Source: Blautia sp. (lineage in GTDB: Bacteria; Bacillota; Clostridia; Lachnospirales; Lachnospiraceae). Taken from it: 64,000 nucleotides of DNA. The DNA lies in assembly GCA_022769545.1 (NCBI GenBank), contig JALEJS010000024.1, forward strand, positions 1 through 64,000, read 5' to 3'. Below are positions 36,825 through 45,967 of this stretch, piece by piece; the stretch's first letter is position 1; each line of letters begins with the position of its first letter. A program made the position numbers and the translations under genes. Under the pieces are notes generated by a model that searched no databases, was not told where the DNA came from, and saw nothing but the letters and a program-made list of their open reading frames with translations.

Positions 36825-38261
36825 ATGAAGAAAAAACTGGGGATTGCCGCCGGAATCCTTCTGGTACTGGCTGCAGCAGCAGTCGGTGGTTATCTGATCT
36901 GGTGCAGCAGTCTGGAAGATGATGTGATCTGGCCGGATTATCGCATCAATCAGGTTTCCATAAAAGGTATGACCATAGAGGAAGCCCGGGATGCCGTACA
37001 GAAAAAGTTTGAAGAGGATTATGGAGATGCTTCGATCACTGTGACGATCGATGATCGGGAATATGAACTGCCCGCATTTTCTGCACTGGATATCAATGTG
37101 GATGAAATACTGGAAAATGCCTATTTGCCCGGTCACCGGGAATGGTATAAAAGAGGTGTGGACCGTTATCGTCTGGACAAAAACGAGCCGGTTTATTCCT
37201 GTGAGGTTCTGCCGTTCATCGCGGATGAGGATGTCCTGTACGATGCTCTGGAAGAAACAGATATCCGTCAGATCGATACCGTAGTGCAGACCACATGGAA
37301 AAAATATGAAGACAGACTTGTCATTGCCAAGGGAAGCAGTGGAATCATGGCAGATGTGGATCGGCTGAAAGAAGAAATCCGGGATGCTCTGTATGCTCTT
37401 TCGTTTGACACCGTGATCGATTGTCCGGTGATCGAGACAACCCCAGAGCCGCTGGATCTGAAACCGTTTTATGAGGAAATATATCAGGAAAAGACGGAAG
37501 CTGTGATGGATAAGCATGATTACCGTAAGATCAGCCAGTCACAGACAGGGGTATCTTTTGATCTGGAGCAGGCGGAAAAAGATTTTGAAGCGGCTGCGGA
37601 CGGTGAAGTACTCACCATCTCTTACATATATGAGGAGCCGGAGCTTACGACTGAGGAACTCAGGTCCATGATTTTCCGTGATGTTCTGGGAGAAGCTTCC
37701 AGTGTGGGCGGAGGTACTGCTGCCAGAAAAAACAATATTACACTTGCTTCGGACTACTGTAACGAGACAGTTCTCATGCCAGGAGAAATCTTTTCCTACA
37801 ATGACACGGTAGGAGAGAGAACCTCAGAAAGAGGCTTCCAGGTTGCAACGGTTTATGCAAACGGTACGGCAGTTCCCGGAATCGGCGGCGGTATCTGTCA
37901 GGTTTCTTCCACGATTTTTGATGCAGCTCTGTATGCGGATCTGGAAATTGTGGAGCGGAAAAACCATTCTCTCACCGTTTCCTATCTCCCGCTTGGGCTG
38001 GATGCAACCGTAAACTGGGGAACACAGGATCTGAAATTTAAAAATACTACAGATTATCCCGTAAAACTGCTTGTCACCTATACGGACGGAGAAGTACGGG
38101 CAGTGATTATGGGTACAAAGACAGATGACACACAGGTGGAGATTACGACAGAGAGTCTCGGTGGACTTGGTGTTGTCACTTACCGGATCCACAAAGACAA
38201 ATCTGGTAACGAAATTGATAAAGAAGAGGTTGCCGTCAGTCGGTATCAGGGCTACCATTGA
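36825..38261 (+). CDS. VanW-family membrane-anchored protein
   Basis: 478 residues. Membrane helix at residues 5-26, two putative peptidoglycan-binding (PG_binding_4-like) regions, then a C-terminal VanW domain (residues 300-440) with MPGEIFSYNDTVGERT, GGGICQVSSTIFDAAL and the following YLPLGLDATVNWG. VanW proteins are linked to envelope functions; the biochemical role is unclear and no van genes are present, so no glycopeptide resistance is implied. Start at 36825 follows GAGG by 6 bases; ATG at 36813 is an alternative. Confidence 0.88.
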   Translation: MKKKLGIAAGILLVLAAAAVGGYLIWCSSLEDDVIWPDYRINQVSIKGMTIEEARDAVQKKFEEDYGDASITVTIDDREYELPAFSALDINVDEILENAYLPGHREWYKRGVDRYRLDKNEPVYSCEVLPFIADEDVLYDALEETDIRQIDTVVQTTWKKYEDRLVIAKGSSGIMADVDRLKEEIRDALYALSFDTVIDCPVIETTPEPLDLKPFYEEIYQEKTEAVMDKHDYRKISQSQTGVSFDLEQAEKDFEAAADGEVLTISYIYEEPELTTEELRSMIFRDVLGEASSVGGGTAARKNNITLASDYCNETVLMPGEIFSYNDTVGERTSERGFQVATVYANGTAVPGIGGGICQVSSTIFDAALYADLEIVERKNHSLTVSYLPLGLDATVNWGTQDLKFKNTTDYPVKLLVTYTDGEVRAVIMGTKTDDTQVEITTESLGGLGVVTYRIHKDKSGNEIDKEEVAVSRYQGYH

Positions 38262-38286
38262 TGAATCATCATTGCCGTCCATATTG

Positions 38287-38321
38287 CAATCCGTGTGGTA
38301 TCTTTTGACCCCAATATCATA
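38287..38321. repeat. Dispersed intergenic repeat, copy 2
   Basis: Identical over 28 bases to 10796-10823 and near-identical over 35. It lies between the VanW gene and the SipW-like gene, 40 bases ahead of the latter. Confidence 0.75.
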
Positions 38322-38360
38322 CAAAAGAACGATACATAACATTATAACAGGGAACGATCT

Positions 38361-38816
38361 ATGGCAAATCAGGTAAAAAAATCTGTAAAGGCGGGTTCCG
38401 GTTATATCCTTCTGCTGCTTTTTATTTTCGCGGCATGCTTTTTTGGCTTTGGCAGACTGAAATGTTATACGGTCCTGTCCGGCTCCATGGAACCGGAGTA
38501 TCCCACCGGATGTCTGATTTTTGTGAAGCCTGCGGGGAAACAGAATTTGAAGGAGGGCGATGTTATCACCTTTCGTCGCGGTGATATGATCGTTACACAT
38601 CGCATTACAGAGGTTTTTACAAAAGAGAATAATTCTTCGGAGGTTCTTTTCCGAACCAAAGGAGATGCCAATGATACAGAAGATGAAGGCATTGTGAAAA
38701 GAGAAGATGTCATTGGTGTTCCGGTATGGAAAATACCGGGTCTTGGATATGCCGTGATATTTTTTCAGAATCTGGTGCTGAGGCTTTTTGAAAGCCTGCA
38801 TACATTTCTGACATAA
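38361..38816 (+). CDS. SipW-like (ER-type) signal peptidase I
   Basis: 151 residues with membrane segments at both ends. Catalytic Ser42 in LSGSMEPEY and His80 in VTHRI replace the Ser/Lys dyad of LepB, the pattern of SipW and archaeal/ER peptidases. In B. subtilis SipW processes biofilm and spore-coat proteins; the substrates here are unknown because no TasA-like gene is adjacent. RBS CAGGGA ahead of the ATG. Confidence 0.88.
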   Translation: MANQVKKSVKAGSGYILLLLFIFAACFFGFGRLKCYTVLSGSMEPEYPTGCLIFVKPAGKQNLKEGDVITFRRGDMIVTHRITEVFTKENNSSEVLFRTKGDANDTEDEGIVKREDVIGVPVWKIPGLGYAVIFFQNLVLRLFESLHTFLT

Positions 38817-38823
38817 TTTACGA

Positions 38824-38876
38824 GGCTGCTGCAAAACAGATGATTGATTCGTCTGCGGAGCAGCAGTTTCTTTATA
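38824..38876 (+). terminator. Stem-loop after the SipW-like gene
   Basis: A ctgctgc/gcagcag stem with a long loop, followed by tttcttt. Moderate terminator candidate. Confidence 0.5.
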
Positions 38877-38927
38877 CCATTCAGATTAATGTACGGTGAA
38901 AGATACAAGAAATAAAGACAGAGACGA

Positions 38928-38956
38928 TTGACGAAAAGCGGCGGAACTTATACAAT
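38928..38956 (+). promoter_or_regulatory. Promoter of the hydrogenase gene
   Basis: TTGACG, 17 bases, TACAAT. Because the -10 ends at 38956, translation cannot begin at the in-frame ATG at 38957; this fixes the start at 39002. Confidence 0.65.
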
Positions 38957-39001
38957 ATGCTCGAAGAGAAGTGCGCGAATATCATTCAGGAGGAATTACA
39001 A

Positions 39002-40516
39002 ATGAGAGGACTTTATTCATCAAAAACGAAAATTCGTCATCAGATTTTTACTGAAATCGCCCGACTGGCTTATGAGGACAGAGACCCTGCCCAGCTGGAA
39101 GAACTGCCTTACAAAATTCTGCCTGGGGAAGTGGCATCTTACCGTGAAAGTATTTTTCTGGAGCGGGCAGTTGTGGGAGAACGACTTCGTGTTGCTATGG
39201 GAATGTCTCTTCGTAAAATTTCAGAACATGCACCGATTTCTCAGGGAGTGGAGGCGAGTGTGATTGAGGAAAAGTATTATGAACCCCCTCTGATCAATGT
39301 GATCAAATTTGCCTGTAATTCCTGTGCGGAAAAGAGAGTGCTTGTGACAGAGGGCTGCCAGGGCTGCCTGGAGCATCCATGTATGGAAGTCTGCCCGAAG
39401 GGTGCCATCTCAATGGTGAATGGCAAATCACATATCGATGAAGAAAAATGTATCAAGTGCGGAAAATGTGCCGATGCATGCCCATATAATGCGATTATCC
39501 GCCAGGAACGGCCCTGTGCAAAAGCCTGTGGGATGGGCGCTATTGGCTCTGATGAATATGGAAGAGCCGAAATTGATCAGGAAAAATGTGTTTCCTGCGG
39601 GATGTGCCTGGTAAGCTGCCCGTTCAGTGCAATCGTGGACAAAGGTCAGATCTATCAGACGATCATGGCAATCAAAAGTAAGACACCGGTATATGCGATT
39701 GTTGCACCTGCAGTTGCGGGGCAGTTTGAAGGACTGAAAAATACCCAGATCCGAAGCGCATTCCAGGCGCTTGGTTTTACGGATATCCGGGAGGTTGCAA
39801 TCGGTGCGGATCTTTGTACCATTGAGGAAGCGAAGGATTTTATGGATGAGGTACCGGAAAAGCTTCCATTTATGGCTACCTCCTGTTGTCCGGCCTGGTC
39901 GATGATGGCAAAGAAAATGTTTCCGAAGCAGGCTGACTGTATATCCATGGCTCTGACACCGATGGTACTGACAGCGAGGCTGATCAAGCAGAAGGAACCG
40001 AACTGTAAAATTGTCTTTGTCGGTCCCTGTGCTGCAAAAAAACTGGAGGCAAGCAGAAAAACGATCCGCAGCTATGTCGATTTTGTACTTACATTTGAGG
40101 AGGTTGCCGGAATGTTTGATGCCCGGGGAGTTGATTTTGCAGAACTTCCGGAAGGAGAACCTCTTGCAAGGGCCAGTGCAGACGGACGGGGATTTGCAGC
40201 CAGCGGCGGTGTTGCGGCTGCTGTTGTGAAAGCTGTGAAACGAATGGATCCGTCCAGAGAAGTGAAGATTGCCAGTGCAGATGGACTGCAGAACTGTAAA
40301 AAAATGCTTCAGATGGCAAAGGCAGGAAAGTATAACGGCTATCTTCTGGAGGGGATGGCTTGTCCAGGCGGATGTATTGCCGGTGCCGGAACGATTCAGC
40401 CTATTAAAAAATCAGCAGCCTCTCTTGAAAAAATGAAAAAAGAGGCAGCCTTTGAGGAATGTATGGATACGGTTTATGAGGATCGTCTGAAATCGCTGGA
40501 ACATCTTGATCTGTAA
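39002..40516 (+). CDS. Monomeric [FeFe] hydrogenase with ferredoxin-like clusters
   Basis: 504 residues. Start at 39002 with AGGAGG 8 bases upstream. An N-terminal region of about 110 residues is followed by Cys-rich segments for several 4Fe-4S clusters (CIKCGKCADACP and CVSCGMCLVSCP among them), then the H-cluster domain: TSCCPAW (P1), VGPCAAKKLEA (P2, Gly instead of the usual Met before Pro) and EGMACPGGCIAGAG (P3). All four Cys ligands of the H-cluster and the proton-relay Cys in TSCCP are present, so hydrogen activity is plausible. The P2 form fits group B-type enzymes. No partner subunits adjoin it. Confidence 0.92.
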   Translation: MRGLYSSKTKIRHQIFTEIARLAYEDRDPAQLEELPYKILPGEVASYRESIFLERAVVGERLRVAMGMSLRKISEHAPISQGVEASVIEEKYYEPPLINVIKFACNSCAEKRVLVTEGCQGCLEHPCMEVCPKGAISMVNGKSHIDEEKCIKCGKCADACPYNAIIRQERPCAKACGMGAIGSDEYGRAEIDQEKCVSCGMCLVSCPFSAIVDKGQIYQTIMAIKSKTPVYAIVAPAVAGQFEGLKNTQIRSAFQALGFTDIREVAIGADLCTIEEAKDFMDEVPEKLPFMATSCCPAWSMMAKKMFPKQADCISMALTPMVLTARLIKQKEPNCKIVFVGPCAAKKLEASRKTIRSYVDFVLTFEEVAGMFDARGVDFAELPEGEPLARASADGRGFAASGGVAAAVVKAVKRMDPSREVKIASADGLQNCKKMLQMAKAGKYNGYLLEGMACPGGCIAGAGTIQPIKKSAASLEKMKKEAAFEECMDTVYEDRLKSLEHLDL

Positions 40517-40522
40517 GTAACG

Positions 40523-40571
40523 GGAGTCTCACAAATAACTGAGTGTTCAGTTGTGGAGTGAGACTCCTTTT
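40523..40571 (+). terminator. Terminator after the hydrogenase gene
   Basis: Perfect outer stem (ggagtctcac with gtgagactcc) plus an inner aactga/tcagtt stem, followed by TTTT. Confidence 0.85.
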
Positions 40572-40600
40572 GATTATCTGAAAATATAAAATAAAATGGA

Positions 40601-40629
40601 TTGACTTCCTGATACATTTGGCATATAAT
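40601..40629 (+). promoter_or_regulatory. Sigma-A promoter of the metal ATPase gene
   Basis: TTGACT, 17 bases, TATAAT; near-perfect consensus. Confidence 0.8.
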
Positions 40630-40653
40630 GAACATATGAATAAATGAACATAT
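40629..40653 (+). promoter_or_regulatory. Candidate metal-sensor operator
   Basis: TGAACATAT occurs twice (40629-40637 and 40645-40653), 16 bases apart, over the expected transcription start. This resembles half-sites bound by ArsR/SmtB-family repressors, but no such regulator gene is in the window. Confidence 0.4.
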
Positions 40654-40684
40654 ATAAAAATGTAGAAATAGACAGGAGGCTGCT

Positions 40685-43021
40685 ATGAAAAGAACAGAGC
40701 AACAGGAACATCCTCACGGACAGGAATGCAATTGCGGCTGCAGCCATGGACATGAGCATGAACATCACCATGAGCACGGGGAAAGCTGCAGCTGCGGGCA
40801 TGAGCACGAACATCACCATGAGCACGGGGAAAGCTGCAGCTGCGGACACGATCATGTACACGAGCATCATCACGCTCAGAAAAAGGGAACTGCGGACCAT
40901 AGAAACCAGAGCGTTTTTATTCTGGAAAATCTTGGCTGTGCCAACTGTGCAGCAAAAATGGAGAAAAAAATCAATGAGCTGCCGGGTGTTTCGGAAGCAA
41001 CCATAACATTTGCAACAAAACAGCTCCGTCTGTGTGCAGATGATCCGGAGCGTTTACTTCCGCAGATCAGACAGATCTGCTCCTCAATCGAATCCGAAGT
41101 GAAGGTGGTTCCGAGAAACATACCTTCTTCTGTGAAAGAACCCACACATACAGGTACCGAGAAGACAAAGGATGAAAAAAAATCGGAGACACGGAAAGAA
41201 CTCTGTTTGATCATAGCAGGGGCTGTACTGTTTCTTCTTGGGAAATTGCCGGAGCATCAGCTGAGCAATAGCCTTCCTTCTTTTGTCGCTTATCTGACTG
41301 CATTTGTGATCCTTGGCGGCAGAATTGTTCTGACGGCATTAAAAAACCTGACCAGAGGTCAGATTCTGGACGAGAATTTCCTGATGAGCATTGCCACACT
41401 TGGAGCAATGGCTATCGGAGATTATCCGGAAGCAGTCGGAGTCATGCTTTTTTACAGAATCGGTGAATTTCTGGAGGAACTTGCGGTTGAACGAAGCCGG
41501 TCTCAGATTATGGATGCAGTGGATCTCCGTCCGGAAACAGTAAATCTTATAAAAGGTGACACCGTTCAGGTAATCGATGCGAAAGAAGCACAGATTGGAG
41601 ATCTGCTGCTGGTTCGGCCGGGAGACAGAATTCCCCTGGACAGTGTGATTGCGGAAGGAGAAAGTCGTCTGGACACATCCCCCATCACCGGAGAACCGGT
41701 TCCGGTGACGGTCAGATCCGGCGACCGTGTTACTTCTGGGTGTATGAATACTTCCGGGCAGCTGAGAGTCCGTGTGGAAAAGCCGCTGTCGGAATCCATG
41801 GTTACCAGGATTCTGGATTCGGTGGAAAATGCCGCGGCAAGCAAACCAAAAATCGATCGTTTCATTACACGTTTTGCCCGAATTTATACGCCTTTTGTAG
41901 TGGCACTTGCCCTGTGTATTGCCATTCTCCCTTCGGCACTGACAGGTGACTGGGAAAAATGGGTCTACACTGCGCTGACCTTCCTGGTCATCAGCTGTCC
42001 CTGCGCGCTGGTTCTCAGTGTTCCGCTTACATTTTTCTCGGGAATCGGTGCAGGATCACGAAAGGGGATCCTGTTTAAAGGCGGTGTTGCACTGGAGCAG
42101 CTTTCCACCGTTCGAGCAGTCGTCATGGATAAGACAGGAACCATTACCCGTGGTGATTTTGCTGTGCAGAGTGTGGACAGCAGCGGAACGCTTTCTCCGG
42201 ATCAGATTCTTACACTGGCTGCAGAGTGTGAACAGAATTCCACACATCCGATCGCAAGCAGTATCACGGCGGCAGCTTCTGCGAAAAATATGTATCTGGA
42301 GCAGCCGGCAGAACTGGAAGAAATTGCAGGACATGGTATCTGTGCAAAAAGAAAAGGTCAGATCATACTCGTAGGCAATACGAAACTGATGAAAAAGTAT
42401 CATGTGGATCTGTCGGGCTATCAGAAAAATGATAGCGGAAGTGAAGTGCTCGTTGCGATAAACGGAAAACTGGAAGGATGGATAAATGTTTCGGATACTG
42501 TGAAGGAAGATGCTGCAGATTCCGTCAGGGCCTTGAAAAAGCTTGGCATTGTAACGGCAATGCTGACCGGAGATGCGCAAAACAGCGCTGAGACGGTGGC
42601 AAAAGAAACCGGAATTGATGAGGTTTATGCAAAGCTTCTTCCTCAGGATAAGCTGACCGAATTGAAAAAAATCCGGGAGCATCACGGAAGTGTCATGTTT
42701 GTGGGGGACGGAATCAACGATGCACCCGTTCTTGCAGGAGCAGATGTCGGCGCGGCTATGGGCAGCGGTGCAGATGCAGCGATTGAAGCCGCAGATGTGG
42801 TATTTATGAATTCCAATATGGAGGCGATACCTCAGGCAATTCATATTGCCAGAATGTCCGGACGTATTTCGAAGCAGAATGTGATTTTTGCACTTGTTGT
42901 GAAAGCATTGGTCATGATATTGGGAATTGCCGGTTTTGCCTCTATGTGGATGGCAGTGTTTGCAGATACAGGCGTGGCAATGCTCTGTGTTTTGAATTCT
43001 ATACGGATTCTTTACAAATAG
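40685..43021 (+). CDS. Zn/Cd/Pb-type heavy-metal P1B-ATPase with His-rich N terminus
   Basis: 778 residues. Residues 1-65 are His/Cys-rich with a 16-residue unit repeated twice; residues 76-140 form an HMA domain with GCANC (84-88). Then eight membrane helices, the TGEP actuator loop, the CPC ion-site motif in SCPCALVLS (about 439-441), the phosphorylated Asp in DKTGT (about 482), an HP locus (STHP) and GDGINDAP. CPC with this HMA sequence points to export of Zn2+, Cd2+ or Pb2+ rather than Cu+. Strong promoter and AGGAGG upstream. Single-gene unit. Confidence 0.92.
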   Translation: MKRTEQQEHPHGQECNCGCSHGHEHEHHHEHGESCSCGHEHEHHHEHGESCSCGHDHVHEHHHAQKKGTADHRNQSVFILENLGCANCAAKMEKKINELPGVSEATITFATKQLRLCADDPERLLPQIRQICSSIESEVKVVPRNIPSSVKEPTHTGTEKTKDEKKSETRKELCLIIAGAVLFLLGKLPEHQLSNSLPSFVAYLTAFVILGGRIVLTALKNLTRGQILDENFLMSIATLGAMAIGDYPEAVGVMLFYRIGEFLEELAVERSRSQIMDAVDLRPETVNLIKGDTVQVIDAKEAQIGDLLLVRPGDRIPLDSVIAEGESRLDTSPITGEPVPVTVRSGDRVTSGCMNTSGQLRVRVEKPLSESMVTRILDSVENAAASKPKIDRFITRFARIYTPFVVALALCIAILPSALTGDWEKWVYTALTFLVISCPCALVLSVPLTFFSGIGAGSRKGILFKGGVALEQLSTVRAVVMDKTGTITRGDFAVQSVDSSGTLSPDQILTLAAECEQNSTHPIASSITAAASAKNMYLEQPAELEEIAGHGICAKRKGQIILVGNTKLMKKYHVDLSGYQKNDSGSEVLVAINGKLEGWINVSDTVKEDAADSVRALKKLGIVTAMLTGDAQNSAETVAKETGIDEVYAKLLPQDKLTELKKIREHHGSVMFVGDGINDAPVLAGADVGAAMGSGADAAIEAADVVFMNSNMEAIPQAIHIARMSGRISKQNVIFALVVKALVMILGIAGFASMWMAVFADTGVAMLCVLNSIRILYK
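40751..40846 (+). repeat. Two 48-base direct repeats encoding a His/Cys-rich unit
   Basis: 40751-40798 and 40799-40846 differ at about two positions and encode GESCSCG flanked by HEHHHEH. Confidence 0.85.
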
Positions 43022-43034
43022 TTTTTGAAATTCA

Positions 43035-43063
43035 TTGACAAAATGCTTTAGCCGTTTTATACT
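43035..43063 (+). promoter_or_regulatory. Promoter of the aldolase gene
   Basis: TTGACA, 17 bases, TATACT, immediately after the ATPase gene. Confidence 0.75.
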
Positions 43064-43099
43064 TTAAACTGTTAAATTAAAGACGTTGGGAGAAGCATT

Positions 43100-44077
43100 A
43101 TGAAAGAAGTAGAGAAACTGATGAATTATCGCTCCGATGTTCGTGTGATTGACGCAACACTGAGAGATGGTGGACTGGTAAATGATTTCTTTTTTTCGGA
43201 TGAATTTGTAAAAGCGCTGTATCTTACTAATATCCGTGCCGGTGTTGATTACATGGAGTTTGGATATAAAGCATCCAGAGAGCTTTTTGACGAGACGAAG
43301 TATGGAAAATGGAAGTTCTGCAGGGATGAGGATATCCGAAAAATCGTAGGAGAAAATCCGACCGATCTGAAAATTGCTGTTATGGCAGATGTGGGAAGAT
43401 GTGACTATAAAAAGGATATCCTTCCGAAGCAGGAAAGCCCGATTGATCTGATTCGTGTTGCCACATATATCAATACGATTCCGACCGCTGTGCAGATGAT
43501 CGAAGATGCTGCGGCAAAAGGGTATGAGACCACCTGCAACATCATGGCACTTTCCAATTCACAGGAAGCAGATGTGAAAGCTGCACTGGAAATTCTCGCG
43601 CAGACACCGGTTAACTGTCTGTATATTGTTGACAGCTACGGTGCGCTGTATCCGGAACAGATTGCCCGGGTTGCAGATATGTTCTGCAGTGTCGCGGAAA
43701 AATATAATAAAAAAGTGGGAATTCATGCACATAACAATCAGCAGCTTGCGTTTGCCAATACCATTGAAGCCGTTGGAGACGGTGTTGACTGGCTGGATGC
43801 CACTTATGCCAACATGGGGCGCGGCGCCGGAAACTGTGCCATGGAGCTGCTGTTAGGTTTCCTCCGCAATCCAAAATACAATATTTATCCTGCCGTACAG
43901 TTTATTGAAAGCTATATGAATCCTCTGAAAGAGCAGGGAATCACCTGGGGATATGATGCGCAGTATCTTATTACCGGAATATTAAATCAGCATCCGAGAA
44001 CAGCGATTGCATTTACAAAAGAAAAGCGAACAGATTATGCGGAGTTCTACAAAGAACTGGTGGTGCATGACGACTAA
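43100..44077 (+). CDS. DRE-TIM metallolyase, HMGL-like aldolase
   Basis: 325 residues. The DATLRDGG motif and HAHNN metal-binding motif place it with HMG-CoA lyase, isopropylmalate synthase and 4-hydroxy-2-oxovalerate aldolase. The C-terminal LeuA regulatory domain is absent and the length fits the aldolase group. The substrate cannot be told; no aromatic-degradation genes adjoin, and such stand-alone genes are common in Lachnospiraceae. ATG at 43100 follows GGGAGAAG; Met8 is an alternative. Confidence 0.82.
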   Translation: MKEVEKLMNYRSDVRVIDATLRDGGLVNDFFFSDEFVKALYLTNIRAGVDYMEFGYKASRELFDETKYGKWKFCRDEDIRKIVGENPTDLKIAVMADVGRCDYKKDILPKQESPIDLIRVATYINTIPTAVQMIEDAAAKGYETTCNIMALSNSQEADVKAALEILAQTPVNCLYIVDSYGALYPEQIARVADMFCSVAEKYNKKVGIHAHNNQQLAFANTIEAVGDGVDWLDATYANMGRGAGNCAMELLLGFLRNPKYNIYPAVQFIESYMNPLKEQGITWGYDAQYLITGILNQHPRTAIAFTKEKRTDYAEFYKELVVHDD

Positions 44078-44081
44078 GAAA

Positions 44082-44114
44082 GGACTGTCCCGATATCAGG
44101 GGCAGTTCTTTTAT
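44082..44114 (+). terminator. Terminator after the aldolase gene
   Basis: Imperfect stem (ggactgtccc with gggcagttct) followed by TTTTATTTC. Confidence 0.65.
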
Positions 44115-44215
44115 TTCGTGGAAATAACTCCGCTTGTCCTGATTCGTCTGATTATTACAGAATATTACAAGTTGTTACGTCATGGTTAAATAAGACCTGA
44201 AGGGGGAATAAATCG

Positions 44216-44245
44216 TTGACATTTTACAGTGCAAAAGGATAGAAT
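44216..44245 (+). promoter_or_regulatory. Promoter of the secreted-protein cluster
   Basis: TTGACA, 18 bases, TAGAAT, about 70 bases ahead of the first gene. The gap 44115-44316 holds nothing else that I recognise. Confidence 0.65.
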
Positions 44246-44316
44246 GAAGATGATTCGGTGAAAACAGACAAAAAGTGTATACCGATACAATATGTATATA
44301 AAAAATGGAAGGAAAA

Positions 44317-45273
44317 ATGAAAATGAATAATCATTCTGGAAGGATTCTCCGGAGCGGCCTGTTTTTGCTGCTTTGTATTATGATGTGTTCGACGGGGATT
44401 AAACAGGTATCTGCACAGAGCAGTCTGCCTGCATCTTCAAAACTCTTATCAGAGACAAGGAAAGCAGGGTGGGTGAAACAGAAGAACGGGCAGTACCTCT
44501 GGCGAAAAGCCGATGGTTCCTATATCCGGAAAAAAGGCTGGCAGATTCTGAATAAGAAAAAATACTATCTTCTGGATGGAGGATACCGTGCCGGCGGCTG
44601 GCAGCGAATTCATGGGAAATATTACTATTTTTATCAGACGACCGGTGTTCTATACGCAAAAAAGGGAATGGTCCGGATTGGAGCCTATCGCTATTATATT
44701 TTCAGTGACGGATCGGCGGCTACCGGGATGACGAAGTTCGGAAATTATCTTTTCTATTTCAGTCCTACCGGCAAGCTGGTGGAAAGCAAAAGAGGAGTGC
44801 GCTGTGGAACAAAATATTATAATACCACGCAAAACGGCCTGGCTACGGAAATTACGGTCAATCAGGCAATGTGTGAGCGAGCGGCAAATGAATTTATCCG
44901 GAAGCACAGCAGTGCCTCTGACAGTAATGCTGTAAAATTCCGTAAATGCTTTAACTATCTTGTTGCATATATGCGCTATTCTCCGGGCTACTTCAGTGTG
45001 AGCGGGGATTACGCCGCCTTTAATCAGCCGGAGTGGCAATACAGGCTGGCACTCCAGTGTTTTCAGTCACCGGATCTGAGAGGAAACTGCCACCGTTTTG
45101 CCTGCTGTGTGGCAGCAATTGCAAAGGAACTGGGATATCGTCCCTATGTAATCGTGACAACCGGTGATCACAGCTTTGTTATGATCGACGGAAAATATTA
45201 TGACAATATGGGACCATTGTTCGGCGCATCCGGACACAGTTCCTACAGTATTCACAGAAAGGTTGCATTTTAA
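44317..45273 (+). CDS. Secreted transglutaminase-like protein with cell-wall-binding repeats
   Basis: 318 residues. Signal peptide ends near QVSAQ. Residues 45-175 hold choline/glucan-binding-like repeats (GWQ/GWV, KYYY, DG patterns). The C-terminal half is a transglutaminase-like domain with Cys in GNCHRFACCVAA, His in TGDHSFVMIDG and Asp in YYDNMG. Start at 44317 chosen from the AAGGAAA 5 bases upstream; ATGs at 44305 and 44323 are alternatives. First of four closely spaced secreted-protein genes (20-27 base gaps), so an operon is likely. Substrate unknown. Confidence 0.82.
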   Translation: MKMNNHSGRILRSGLFLLLCIMMCSTGIKQVSAQSSLPASSKLLSETRKAGWVKQKNGQYLWRKADGSYIRKKGWQILNKKKYYLLDGGYRAGGWQRIHGKYYYFYQTTGVLYAKKGMVRIGAYRYYIFSDGSAATGMTKFGNYLFYFSPTGKLVESKRGVRCGTKYYNTTQNGLATEITVNQAMCERAANEFIRKHSSASDSNAVKFRKCFNYLVAYMRYSPGYFSVSGDYAAFNQPEWQYRLALQCFQSPDLRGNCHRFACCVAAIAKELGYRPYVIVTTGDHSFVMIDGKYYDNMGPLFGASGHSSYSIHRKVAF

Positions 45274-45293
45274 AGAGAAGGGGGAAATTTTCA

Positions 45294-45941
45294 ATGCGCA
45301 AAAAAATAAAAAACCTGTTTCTGGTACTTCTTTGTCTTTTGATGGTACAGGCACCGGTAACATATCTCACACAGCCGGAAACGGTTCAGGCTGCAGCAGC
45401 AAAAAAGAACGGATTATACCATCTGAAGCTGTCCAATGGAAACTATTATTACTTTTATTATGAGAACGGAAAATGGGTAAAAAATGCATGGCGTACCGTA
45501 AAGCAGAACGTAAACGGCAAATCCGTGGCATACCGGTATTATTTTACTGCTTCCGGAATCGGATATCAGGCACCGTCCTACACAGGAATGACATTCAATG
45601 TGGTTGCGAGAAAAATCGGAAATTACTGGTACGGATTTTACAAAAACGGTCGTATGGTAAAGAGCGGCTATTACTGTGATCCTAAAACGGAAACACTGTT
45701 TTATTTCGATGCCAACGGACATTATAATTCCGCAAAAAGTGTGGCAATCCGAAAGGCAAGTACCTATAAGGCAAACGCGGCAAAGCTTCGCAGCATCCTT
45801 GGAAAACCCATCAGCACGAAAACGAGTACCAGCTGTTACGGTCCGGGAAAGGACCTGACGCTGACATATCCGAAAATGATTGTCAGCCTGTACCGTGACA
45901 ACAGCGGCAAGGAAATCGTTCTTGGTGTTTATCCGAGATAA
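45294..45941 (+). CDS. Secreted protein with cell-wall-binding repeats
   Basis: 215 residues. Signal peptide (residues 5-35, ends VQAAA), then aromatic-rich repeat segments (NYYYFYYENGKWV, YWYGFYKNGRMV, LFYFDANG) similar to the wall-binding parts of the neighbours. The C-terminal 70 residues (KLRSILGKP, KMIVSLYRD) are unassigned and carry no transglutaminase triad. Probably a wall-associated accessory to the flanking enzymes. Confidence 0.72.
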   Translation: MRKKIKNLFLVLLCLLMVQAPVTYLTQPETVQAAAAKKNGLYHLKLSNGNYYYFYYENGKWVKNAWRTVKQNVNGKSVAYRYYFTASGIGYQAPSYTGMTFNVVARKIGNYWYGFYKNGRMVKSGYYCDPKTETLFYFDANGHYNSAKSVAIRKASTYKANAAKLRSILGKPISTKTSTSCYGPGKDLTLTYPKMIVSLYRDNSGKEIVLGVYPR

Positions 45942-45967
45942 GCTGTAAAGAATAAGGAGGAAAGAAT

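Noticed and set aside
36825-38261. VanW gene as glycopeptide resistance
   Set aside because: No vanA/B/H/X/R/S genes are present; VanW-family proteins are widespread in Clostridia without resistance.
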